A DNA stretch of 10,264 nucleotides from Acidobacteria bacterium UBA6911 (GTDB lineage Bacteria > Acidobacteriota > UBA6911), in the NCBI GenBank assembly GCA_002451015.1, contig DKBB01000064.1, positions 14,097 to 24,360 on the forward strand, read 5' to 3'. Shown one piece after another: positions 1-6,499 of this stretch. The notes under the pieces are model-generated. The model made no database searches. It worked only from the letters and a program-made list of their open reading frames with translations, and had not been told where the DNA came from. The position numbers were made by a program, and so were the translations under genes. The stretch's first letter is position 1; each line of letters begins with the position of its first letter.

Positions 1-2
1 GC

Positions 3-656
3 CGAAAAGACGGGAAAAAATTCATGAGGGGCGACCGGGTCCGATATTTTCTCAAATCCGCTACCCGGAAGCTTCCCAAAAAGATGAAATATATTCCCGA
101 CGGCTACATCGAAGATCCTGTAATTTTTGCAACAAACCTTCCCGCGGAAATGGAGTCCGATTATGTGCGTCCTTTAACACGGGAGAACTACCACGCGGTA
201 ATAGAAGCCTCCTGCCTGGTGCCGTTTGCCATGGGCGTTCCCCTGCAACCGGAAGATGTGGATGCCGGATCCCGTTCACGGGATCGCGAGGCAGTTTTCA
301 TAGACGGCGGCTATAGTATTAAAATGCCAATGGCAATGTTCGAGGAAGATCCGCGTTTTGAGGAACTGGCACATTGGGCCGGTGCGGATAAAACCATCAT
401 TTTCTGCTGCGATCCCGTTGGGCACCTTTGGGAGACAAGCGCCAGGCTAAGATGCCTGGATACGTATTCCGGAGTCGTCAAAGCGCTTGAAGAAAACCGA
501 CTCCTTATCGTTTATCCCGACCATAAAGTTGAAGCCGGATTCCTTTGCACCGATAACCCGACCATCATGCGGACTTTCAGCCGGGGCAGGGAACAGGCGC
601 AGCGATTGCTGAAATCAGACAGAGTGCGAAGGTTCTTTGACAATGAACAATGGTAA
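3..656 (+). CDS. Patatin-like phospholipase, C-terminal part (5' end outside window)
   Basis: The reading frame is open to the left edge, so the ATG at 24 is probably internal and the true start lies upstream. Counting from that ATG, residues 58-75 (VIEASCLVPFAMGVPLQP) followed by FIDGG at 92-96 match the patatin pattern of an 'AS..iP' segment and then the catalytic Asp in a DG[GA] motif. Asp94 (nt 303-305) would be the second member of the Ser-Asp dyad. The GxSxG nucleophile and oxyanion-hole glycines would be upstream and cannot be seen. Family members are Ser-Asp acyl hydrolases acting on membrane lipids or acyl esters. After the DGG come a Rossmann-like strand (ADKTIIFCCDP, 121-131) and a charged C-terminal helix (187-206). 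A structured gap and then a thioredoxin-fold gene follow on the same strand. The family call is fairly safe; the substrate is unknown. Confidence 0.62.
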   Translation, partial: RKDGKKFMRGDRVRYFLKSATRKLPKKMKYIPDGYIEDPVIFATNLPAEMESDYVRPLTRENYHAVIEASCLVPFAMGVPLQPEDVDAGSRSRDREAVFIDGGYSIKMPMAMFEEDPRFEELAHWAGADKTIIFCCDPVGHLWETSARLRCLDTYSGVVKALEENRLLIVYPDHKVEAGFLCTDNPTIMRTFSRGREQAQRLLKSDRVRRFFDNEQW

Positions 657-657
657 A

Positions 658-690
658 GGGGCGGATAAAAATTTTTAAATCCGGAGCCCC
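658..690 (+). terminator. Hairpin after the patatin-like gene, possible weak terminator
   Basis: An imperfect inverted repeat starts 2 nt after the stop codon: GGGGC (658-662) pairs with GCCCC (686-690), and GGAT (663-666) with ATCC (679-682). There is a 3-nt bulge (GGA, 683-685) and a 12-nt A/T loop. No U-tract follows, so this may be a 3'-end stabilising hairpin or an attenuator rather than a classic intrinsic terminator. Confidence 0.35.
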
Positions 691-728
691 CCTAGAAGGT
701 ATTTTGAAAATTTCTATAAGACAATTAT

Positions 729-752
729 CGGGAAATTTTCCCGTATAGGAGG
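729..752 (+). promoter_or_regulatory. Palindrome and strong ribosome binding site ahead of the thioredoxin-like gene
   Basis: CGGGAAA (729-735) and TTTCCCG (737-743) form a 7-bp dyad around a single T. This is more like a protein-binding site than a stable RNA hairpin, because the loop is one base. AGGAGG follows at 747-752, 5 nt before the ATG at 758, and settles the start codon. No convincing -35/-10 pair is seen; a TTGAAA at 704-709 and a TATAAG at 715-720 are too close together to work as a pair. Confidence 0.35.
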
Positions 753-757
753 CTATT

Positions 758-1318
758 ATGAGTTTAACCCCATCCAACATGCTGCCGCTGGGAACTCCGG
801 CACCGGATTTTTCGCTTCCGGATGTAGTCTCGGGTGAGACATTAAGTTTAGCTGACTTTTCTGACTATGAGGGCCTGCTGGTGATGTTCATCTGCCGGCA
901 CTGTCCCTTTGTGAAACACCTGCAGGATGCGCTGGGCAGGTTCGGCAGAGACTACAACGGGAAAAACCTGGGTATAGTCGCGATCAGCGCAAACGATGCT
1001 ATCGAGTATCCAGAGGACGGTCCGGAAAGCCTGAAAGAAATGGCCTTGTCCCTGGGATTCACCTTCCCCTACTGCTACGATGAATCTCAGAAAACGGCCA
1101 AAGCATATGATGCCGCCTGCACTCCTGATTTTTTCCTTTTTGACAGGGAACGAAAGCTCGCCTACCGAGGCCAGTTCGACGACAGCCGCCCGGGCAAGGA
1201 TATTCCCGTAACGGGCAGGGATCTGCGGGGTGCCGTCGATGCCGTTCTGGAGAACCGGCCGGTTTTTCAGCCGCAACAGCCGAGTATCGGCTGCAACATA
1301 AAGTGGAAAAAGGAGTAG
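758..1318 (+). CDS. Thioredoxin-fold / peroxiredoxin-like (PRX_like1-type) protein
   Basis: A complete 186-residue protein of the AhpC/TSA-redoxin superfamily. The N-terminus (GTPAPDFSLPDV, 12-23) is the usual redoxin opening. The active-site CRHC (46-49) lies in a 'CRHCPFVKH' context, and CTPDFFLFD (121-129) supplies the cis-proline (P123). The C-terminal PSIGCNIKWK (175-184) is typical of the PRX_like1 thioredoxin-family subgroup. Like those proteins it is probably cytoplasmic, since it has no signal peptide or membrane anchor, and acts as a thiol-disulfide oxidoreductase or thiol peroxidase; the physiological partner is unknown. Further cysteines (C106, C121, C179) could act as resolving residues. 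The start is fixed by the AGGAGG box 5 nt upstream. It converges with tex, the two stop codons being only about 40 nt apart. Confidence 0.85.
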   Translation: MSLTPSNMLPLGTPAPDFSLPDVVSGETLSLADFSDYEGLLVMFICRHCPFVKHLQDALGRFGRDYNGKNLGIVAISANDAIEYPEDGPESLKEMALSLGFTFPYCYDESQKTAKAYDAACTPDFFLFDRERKLAYRGQFDDSRPGKDIPVTGRDLRGAVDAVLENRPVFQPQQPSIGCNIKWKKE

Positions 1319-1345
1319 GGGCAAACACAAGGTTCACCCCGTAAG

Positions 1346-1370
1346 TGAATCGGCAGATTCAGTGGTTTTT
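1346..1370 (+). terminator. Possible terminator overlapping the tex stop codon
   Basis: TGAATC (1346-1351), loop GGCA, GATTCA (1356-1361) form a 6-bp stem, followed after GTGG by five T (1366-1370). It lies downstream of the thioredoxin-like gene, and its right arm contains the complement of the tex stop codon (1359-1361). The stem is AT-rich and the T-run is offset, so termination strength is doubtful. Confidence 0.3.
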
Positions 1371-3617
1371 ACGCTGGTTAAATTTGGCCATCAGGTCGTT
1401 CACGGAGGTGGCGTGTTTTTGAGGAGACGGTTTATTCTTTTTAGGTATTGATTTCGAGCTACTCCTGACGCCTTTTTTCATGGAAAGGGAGATCCGCTTC
1501 AGGGCTTCGTTCACCTCAAGAACACGGACCTTCACAATCTGCCCCACTTTGACAACCTTTTTGGGATCGTCGACAAAGCGGTCTGCCAGCTGTGAGATAT
1601 GTACAAGACCGTCCTGGTGTACTCCGACGTCCACAAAGGCTCCGAAATTTGCCACATTGGTGACAATCCCTTCGAGTTCCATACCCGGCAGGAGATCTTT
1701 TATTTCCTTCACTTCATCACTGAAACGGGCATACCGGAATTCCTCACGCGGATCCCGACCCGGTTTTTCCAGTTCCAGGACGATATCGCGCAGTGTAGGC
1801 TCTCCGACGTTTTCCGTAACAAGTTCCTTCAGATTTATGGATTTAAGCTTGTCGGAAGAAACCGTAATTTGCTCAAGCGGGACATTCAGGATCCGGGCGA
1901 TCTTTTTCACGATGAAGTAGCTTTCAGGATGCACGGCCGTGTTGTCCAGGGGGTTTTCGCCGTTCCGAATTCTCAGGAATCCGGCTGCCTGCTCGAAGGT
2001 TTTGGGACCGAACTTGGGAATGTCGAGCAATTCCTTTCGATTACGGAATGCCCCGTGTTCGTTTCTGTAAACAACAACGTTCCGGGCTACGGCCGAAGAT
2101 AAACCCGCGACGAAACTCAACAACTCCTTCGAGGCAAGATTCAGGTCGACACCCACAAAATTCACGCAGCTTTCGACCGTATCTCCAAGTTTTTCTTTGA
2201 GCAGCTTTTGATCCACGTCGTGCTGATACTGTCCGATTCCGATCGACTTCGGATCGATTTTCACGAGTTCGGCAAGGGGATCCTGCAGCCGCCTGGCAAT
2301 GCTTATTGCTCCGCGAACCGTAAGATCCAGGTCCGGAAATTCCTCAATGGCCGTGTTGCTGGCCGAATAAACTGAAGCTCCGGCCTCGCTGACCATAACC
2401 TTGACAGGCTTCTGCTCCATCTTGGACAGGATCTCTCCGGTAAATACATCGGTTTCCCGACCGGCGGTTCCGTTTCCGATGGCAACCAGTTCGATATTGT
2501 GTTTGGTGATCAAGCTTTTCAGGATTTTGGTCGCCTCTTGGCGCTCTCCTTCCGATTTGTTGGGATAAATCGTGGCGTATTCCAGGAGCTTTCCGGTACG
2601 GTCGACAGCCGCAACCTTACAGCCGGTTCGGAATCCCGGGTCGATTCCAAGAGTGGGTTTCATCCCCGCCGGACTGGAAAGCAGCAGTTCGCGCAGATTT
2701 GATTCGAACGTTTTAACCGATACACGATCGGCTTCCATTTTTTTCTCCAGCCGGACCTCTCCAATCAGTGTGGTTCTCATGAGCCGGTCGAAGGCATCCG
2801 TTAGCATGGACTCAAAAAATTGAATGATCCGGGTGTCGGTTGAATGGATTTCCTGCGAAGCGAGATAGGCCGTGGCAACGGCTGTGTCGAACTCGATTGT
2901 AAATGTGAGAATCCCTTCGGTTTCCCCGCGCCGCAGGGCGAGCATGTTGTGGGGTGCGATATCCTTCACCTTGATTTTATAGTCGCGATACATCTCGAAT
3001 TTGGTGGTGCCTTCGGGATGTTCCTCCCGGATCCGGGAGGTGAATACGCCTTCCTTCAGCAGGTATTCACGCAGGTACTGGCGCAGGTTTGCCTTTTCCG
3101 AGACTTCCTCCGCCAGGATGTCGGAGGCACCCTGTAAAGCTTCCACCGGAGACGGAATTCCATGCTCCTCCGAGACGTAGGCAGCCGCTTCCTCTTCGAG
3201 GTCGACCGGAGGCGCCTCCGGTCGATTCCGTTCTTTAATAAATACCGCAAGCGGTTCGAGCCCTTTTTCCTTGGCTACGGTTGCCCGGGTGCGTTTTTTG
3301 GGCTTGAAGGGAAGATACAGGTCCTCAAGCTCCGTTTTCTGCAGGCATGCTTCTATGGAAGCCTTCAGTGCATCCGTGAGTTTCCCCTGATCTTCGATCG
3401 ATTTCAGAACGACGGATTTTCTCTCCTCCAGTTCGGCGAGGTAGGTGTGCCTTTCAAGCAGTGTGCGTAGCTGCGTTTCATTCATTTCCCCGGTTCTTTC
3501 TTTACGATACCGGGCGATGAACGGGACGGTTCCTCCTTCGGAAAACAACGACAGGGCGTTCTGAATCTGGCCGAGACCAAGGGACAATTCTTGAGCAAGG
3601 GTTTCCGGAATATTCAT
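1359..3617 (-). CDS. tex: Transcription accessory protein Tex (S1 RNA-binding protein)
   Basis: A complete 752-residue Tex protein, close to the family's usual 720-785. The N-terminal helical region carries the diagnostic 'VPFIARYRKERTGEMNE' (31-47). The YqgF/RNase H-like domain begins at GIDPGFRTG (324-332) and continues through GNGTAGRE (381-388). IGQYQHDVDQ (461-470) precedes the helix-hairpin-helix region (about 480-555), and an S1 OB-fold lies at about 645-715 (GMELEGIVTNVANFGAFVDVG). A basic Lys/Ser-rich tail ends the protein. Tex is a cytoplasmic nucleic-acid-binding protein linked to transcription and RNA metabolism; its YqgF domain usually lacks proven nuclease activity. The start is supported by AGGTGAT about 10 nt upstream. 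It lies 101 nt downstream of the Nudix gene on the same strand. Identification is very secure. Confidence 0.97.
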   Translation of the reverse strand: MNIPETLAQELSLGLGQIQNALSLFSEGGTVPFIARYRKERTGEMNETQLRTLLERHTYLAELEERKSVVLKSIEDQGKLTDALKASIEACLQKTELEDLYLPFKPKKRTRATVAKEKGLEPLAVFIKERNRPEAPPVDLEEEAAAYVSEEHGIPSPVEALQGASDILAEEVSEKANLRQYLREYLLKEGVFTSRIREEHPEGTTKFEMYRDYKIKVKDIAPHNMLALRRGETEGILTFTIEFDTAVATAYLASQEIHSTDTRIIQFFESMLTDAFDRLMRTTLIGEVRLEKKMEADRVSVKTFESNLRELLLSSPAGMKPTLGIDPGFRTGCKVAAVDRTGKLLEYATIYPNKSEGERQEATKILKSLITKHNIELVAIGNGTAGRETDVFTGEILSKMEQKPVKVMVSEAGASVYSASNTAIEEFPDLDLTVRGAISIARRLQDPLAELVKIDPKSIGIGQYQHDVDQKLLKEKLGDTVESCVNFVGVDLNLASKELLSFVAGLSSAVARNVVVYRNEHGAFRNRKELLDIPKFGPKTFEQAAGFLRIRNGENPLDNTAVHPESYFIVKKIARILNVPLEQITVSSDKLKSINLKELVTENVGEPTLRDIVLELEKPGRDPREEFRYARFSDEVKEIKDLLPGMELEGIVTNVANFGAFVDVGVHQDGLVHISQLADRFVDDPKKVVKVGQIVKVRVLEVNEALKRISLSMKKGVRSSSKSIPKKNKPSPQKHATSVNDLMAKFNQRKNH

Positions 3618-3668
3618 AGAGATACATCACCTGCATGAAAAAAATTGATACGGCAAGCAAAGGTGAGA

Positions 3669-3697
3669 ACTCTACCTCCGGTAATCCAGGAACTCAA
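3669..3697 (-). promoter_or_regulatory. Candidate sigma-70-type promoter for tex
   Basis: Read on the minus strand, TTGAGT (3697-3692) and TAGAGT (3674-3669) are separated by 17 nt. Each matches its consensus at 4 of 6 positions. The predicted start point would give a leader of about 45 nt before the tex ATG. This is motif matching by eye only. Confidence 0.3.
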
Positions 3698-3718
3698 GAG
3701 GGTAATTGTCACGTTCAA

Positions 3719-4249
3719 TTAAGATAAATGATTTTTTGCGATCGCCCAGGAGGCAAGAGTCATCCCGTCCCAGATTGTACCGTCTGCAATACAGGCATCT
3801 ATTTCCTCCGGAGTGAGACGTACCAGTTCAAAGCTTTCCGTTTCCTCCGGAGAGGCTCCGGTATAACGCAGATTGCGGGCTATATAGACCCGACAGATTT
3901 CATCCAGAAGACCATTGCAGGGATTGAACTCTCCTACGGCTTGGATTGTTCCGACCATGTAGCCGGTTTCTTCCCGCAGCTCCTCCCTTGCGGTTTGATC
4001 GTGATTCATTCCGTCTTTCACGCCGCCGCAGGGAAACTCGAGGCTGTCGCGGTTTCCCGTATATCTGTACTGGCGGACCAGGAGAAGGCGGCCGGTGTCG
4101 TCCATGGCGAGGACCATGGACGAACCGTTTGTGATAACATAATGGTATTCACCCTGTTTGCCCGAAGGGAATTCAACCCTATCGCACCCGTATAGCCAGT
4201 AAGGATTTTCAAAGAGAACCTTCTTTGCAATGGTTTTATACGGTTTCAT
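3719..4249 (-). CDS. Nudix hydrolase, ADP-ribose pyrophosphatase-like, with an atypical Nudix box
   Basis: A complete 176-residue protein. The core (VLAMDDTGRLLLVRQYRYTG, 46-65, then LEFPCGG at 70-76) is that of ADP-sugar/ADP-ribose diphosphatases, which hydrolyse X-linked nucleoside diphosphates. The box spans 75-97 and ends ELREETGY. Catalytic glutamates E90, E93 and E94 are present, but the conserved Arg of REUxEE is Glu (E89), and the Glu of Gx5E is replaced around M81/N82. NGLLDE (112-117) sits where this subgroup usually has 'PSPGxxDE', supporting the subgroup call. The first 23 residues are echoed in a truncated second copy 186 nt upstream. An AGGTGAT-like box (GGTGAT) lies about 9 nt before the start. 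It precedes tex on the same strand. The substrate cannot be told from sequence. Confidence 0.88.
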   Translation of the reverse strand: MKPYKTIAKKVLFENPYWLYGCDRVEFPSGKQGEYHYVITNGSSMVLAMDDTGRLLLVRQYRYTGNRDSLEFPCGGVKDGMNHDQTAREELREETGYMVGTIQAVGEFNPCNGLLDEICRVYIARNLRYTGASPEETESFELVRLTPEEIDACIADGTIWDGMTLASWAIAKNHLS

Positions 4250-4321
4250 ATATGCAAATCACCAAACGTGAGTTGAAAGAGGAAGCCTTTTTCTCCAAGT
4301 CAAACGAATGCTTCATGTCAG

Positions 4322-4343
4322 GGCAAATCGGCCGGGATTTGCC
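4322..4343. repeat. GC-rich palindrome 1 (REP-like hairpin)
   Basis: GGCAAATC (4322-4329) and GATTTGCC (4336-4343) form a perfect 8-bp stem around the 6-nt loop GGCCGG. It lies in the upstream region of the Nudix gene, 4 nt from the next palindrome. No T-run adjoins it on either strand, so a terminator role is not supported. Confidence 0.6.
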
Positions 4344-4347
4344 TTAA

Positions 4348-4365
4348 GGCGAGCGCAAGCTCGCC
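4348..4365. repeat. GC-rich palindrome 2 (REP-like hairpin) at the truncation point
   Basis: GGCGAGC (4348-4354), tetraloop GCAA, GCTCGCC (4359-4365) form a perfect 7-bp stem capped by a GNRA-type loop. Its right edge abuts the place where homology to the Nudix gene stops (4366/4367). The GGCGA...TCGCC core is shared with palindrome 3, which has an opposite arrangement of flanking bases. Confidence 0.65.
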
Positions 4366-4366
4366 C

Positions 4367-4435
4367 ATCGCACCCGTACCGCCAGTAAGGATTTTCATGA
4401 AGAACGGACTTCGAAAGGAATTTGTAGGGCTTCAT
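4367..4435 (-). pseudogene. Truncated second copy of the Nudix gene 5' end
   Basis: From its ATG (4435-4433) this segment encodes MKPYKFLSKSV, LHENPYWRYGCD. The intact Nudix gene begins MKPYKTIAKKV, LFENPYWLYGCD: 17 of 23 residues are identical, and 52 of 68 bases match without a gap (4182-4249 against 4368-4435). Homology ends at palindrome 2, after which the frame runs into hairpin sequence and stops at 4313, giving a 40-residue peptide at most. No Nudix box remains. Differences include four silent codons as well as six replacements, so both copies probably diverged as coding sequence before truncation. It may be a relic of a tandem duplication or of a lost neighbouring paralogue. The ribosome binding site is poor. 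Confidence 0.75.
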
Positions 4436-4463
4436 TATCTCAAACCACATGGAAACATCGTGA

Positions 4464-4482
4464 GGCGAATCGAAGGTTCGCC
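4464..4482. repeat. GC-rich palindrome 3 (REP-like hairpin) just after the MFS gene
   Basis: GGCGAA (4464-4469) and TTCGCC (4477-4482) pair around a 7-nt loop; the element starts 2 nt beyond the transporter stop codon. On the minus strand no U-tract follows, so it looks more like a REP-type 3' hairpin than an intrinsic terminator. Read on the minus strand the left flank is TAAGG, as palindrome 2 has on the plus strand, suggesting an inverted pair. Confidence 0.55.
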
Positions 4483-4484
4483 CC

Positions 4485-6071
4485 TTATTCCACATCGGCC
4501 CCGCTGCCGATGGGAATTTCCGGAATTGTAAGGATCAGTAAAAAGGAGAGCAGGGCCGTAATTGCGCCAATTAAAAATACCTTCCTCAAACCGGATTCCA
4601 TGGCATCGCGAATGGCATCAAAGGTCTGCTCAAAAAGGATCCCGCCCTCATCTCCAATTTTCTCGAATTTCTCTTTCAGCCTTGCCCTCTCCTCTTCCGA
4701 TTGAAGAATATCCGGTCTCCTCACGTCTTCCAGAATGGATTTGTCTTCTATCCGGTACAACGCGGTCGGCAGGGCAAGGCTTTTGGTATAGGTGGTATTC
4801 ATAGCGTAACTGAGTACCGTCGGAGATATGGAGATTCCCATCAAAAGACAGAAAGATAGCGCCCCCATGGCCGCTCCCAACAGTCTTTTCGGAATTGCAT
4901 TCTGGACAACCATTGTATTGACGGTCGGAATGGCTCCCAGTCCAATGCCTCCGACAATGGCAGCCAGAAGGCACCAACCTGCCGGTGTGTCCGCTTTCAG
5001 AAAGAGGATTCCGGACATTTGGATTGTTACGATGGAAAATCCTATAATATAGAGATATTTATAGCGTTTCGTCCGGGCGAGAAGAAAGCCGACGGGAACC
5101 CCGATAAAGGCCATTAGAAAAGTGAAAGGAAAAAAGATCCACCCGCTTATGGATGTGCGGATACCCTGAACGCCTTGAAGGAACATGAGGAAGTACACCA
5201 TCATTCCTATCTGCCCGAAAGTGGAAAGAAATGTCGTGACGGCGACTGTATTGAAGGAACGATTATGAAATACTTTTGGATCCAGGATGGGCTCTGCTGC
5301 GCCGTACTCCGACCGGATAAACAGAATCCAGGAGATGAGCGAAATTACAAGCAGGCCGGTAACCTGCACCGATAACCAAGGATAGGGCGCACCGGCGATG
5401 GAGATGCCGATGATGATGGTGGAAGACGCCAGGATGGAAAGGATACACCCCCGGATGTCTATTTTATGTTTCACCCCGCGATTGGCGAGAGGAGGAATCC
5501 CGATCGGAACCAGAATAAGGGACAGGACAAGAAACGGGACCACCGACCAGAAAACGAATTTCCAGTTCAGGGCTTCCGTGATCAAACCACCCAGAACATT
5601 CCCGAACAGGGTGGCGATTCCCATGGGAATATTCAGCAATCCAATCCACTTGCTGCGTTCAACGGGTGGATACATATCTCCGACCACGGCCATCACAAGC
5701 GGCATCAGCGCCCCGATGCCCAGGGATCCGATCGACATGGAGACAATAAGGAATATGAAATTCGTGCTGAAGGCGCTTAAAACGGTTCCGATGAGAGCGA
5801 AGATTAAGGATATTAACAATATTATCCGGCGCCCGTACATATCGGAAAGCTTTCCGAAGACGAGAGTCACGAAGGCGCCCACGAGAGCCGGGATGGATAC
5901 GGACCAGGATATAAGCGATGTACTTTCGAAAGACGCTACAATTTCAGGGCGGGCAATGTTCGTTGCCTGAATGTAATAGCCCAGGGTCCCGTAGACCAGG
6001 AAGATAGCGGTTAAGCCGAAAACTCTGTGTTTTCTGTCGTAATTATAGGGTGCCGGCTGCTCCTGGATCAT
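4485..6071 (-). CDS. Major facilitator superfamily transporter, DHA2-like (14-TM type)
   Basis: A complete 528-residue integral inner-membrane protein with about 14 hydrophobic segments. The MFS motif A, GKLSDMYGRR (73-82), lies in the loop after TM2. GNVLGGLITEALNWKFVFW (157-175) corresponds to the TM5 motif C region and following loop of EmrB/QacA-type drug:proton antiporters. The TM1 motif usually read as LDxTIVNVALP is here YIQATNIARPEI (33-44), without the aspartate. A charged loop of about 70 residues (424-495, EEERARLKEKFEKIGDEGG) precedes the final TM. The start is supported by GAGGAG (6085-6080) 8 nt upstream. Family membership is secure; whether it exports drugs or carries something else is unknown. 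It is divergent from the NicO-like gene across a 428-nt gap. Confidence 0.88.
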   Translation of the reverse strand: MIQEQPAPYNYDRKHRVFGLTAIFLVYGTLGYYIQATNIARPEIVASFESTSLISWSVSIPALVGAFVTLVFGKLSDMYGRRIILLISLIFALIGTVLSAFSTNFIFLIVSMSIGSLGIGALMPLVMAVVGDMYPPVERSKWIGLLNIPMGIATLFGNVLGGLITEALNWKFVFWSVVPFLVLSLILVPIGIPPLANRGVKHKIDIRGCILSILASSTIIIGISIAGAPYPWLSVQVTGLLVISLISWILFIRSEYGAAEPILDPKVFHNRSFNTVAVTTFLSTFGQIGMMVYFLMFLQGVQGIRTSISGWIFFPFTFLMAFIGVPVGFLLARTKRYKYLYIIGFSIVTIQMSGILFLKADTPAGWCLLAAIVGGIGLGAIPTVNTMVVQNAIPKRLLGAAMGALSFCLLMGISISPTVLSYAMNTTYTKSLALPTALYRIEDKSILEDVRRPDILQSEEERARLKEKFEKIGDEGGILFEQTFDAIRDAMESGLRKVFLIGAITALLSFLLILTIPEIPIGSGADVE

Positions 6072-6499
6072 TGCGCGTTCTCCTCATCAGTAAACCTTGA
6101 TGAGAGGTATTCCCGGCGCCTCTCCATCGCCCGCGGGTGAAGTCCGGTAAAAATTTCGTTTCTGCCGGGCAGCGCGCCCAACATCGCGGCAGTTTAGCTT
6201 ATTAAGTAATTTTAAAGCATAAAAAAATACCGGAGACCGGCGAATGGCATCGAGCAGATGGAATGCGTTCCGGGACCGGCGAAAAATATTTGTTGAATGC
6301 AAAGGAACCGTCCATCTTGTTGAAAGCCGGGAGCAATCTTATTTCCGGTGTGAAAAAAGGGAAAACCCTGCATTATTATCGGGCATAATCTGTTTCCGGC
6401 TTTATACTCGATGAAAAATCCCGATTAAAGAGCTTTGCGGGAAAGAAGGAGACCGGTATTATTGCGGTCGATTCAAAGAGAAAGAAGAACTTTCATAAA
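6072..6499. other. Gene-free divergent intergenic region (428 nt)
   Basis: It lies between the divergent transporter and NicO-like genes, so it should hold promoters for both. I see no recognisable RNA, riboswitch core (no cobalamin-box sequence) or credible protein gene. A minus-strand frame at 6087-6302 starts with TTG and has no family features. Visible elements are: the direct 10-mer GACCGGCGAA twice (6235-6244 and 6274-6283); an AT-rich stretch at 6185-6228 that could carry promoters either way; TATACT at 6403-6408 as a possible plus-strand -10 without a clear -35; and AAGGAG at 6446-6451 too far (48 nt) from the ATG at 6500 to serve it. Confidence 0.5.

Noticed and set aside
4464..4482. 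Palindrome 3 as an intrinsic terminator of the MFS gene
   Set aside because: No U-tract follows the hairpin on the minus strand.
5398..5970. 190-codon plus-strand frame inside the transporter gene
   Set aside because: Composition (Arg/Met/Ile-rich with no domain) is that of an antisense shadow of a membrane-protein gene.
6087..6302. 71-codon minus-strand frame just upstream of the transporter
   Set aside because: It begins with TTG, lacks a Shine-Dalgarno and shows no recognisable domain; treated as non-coding.
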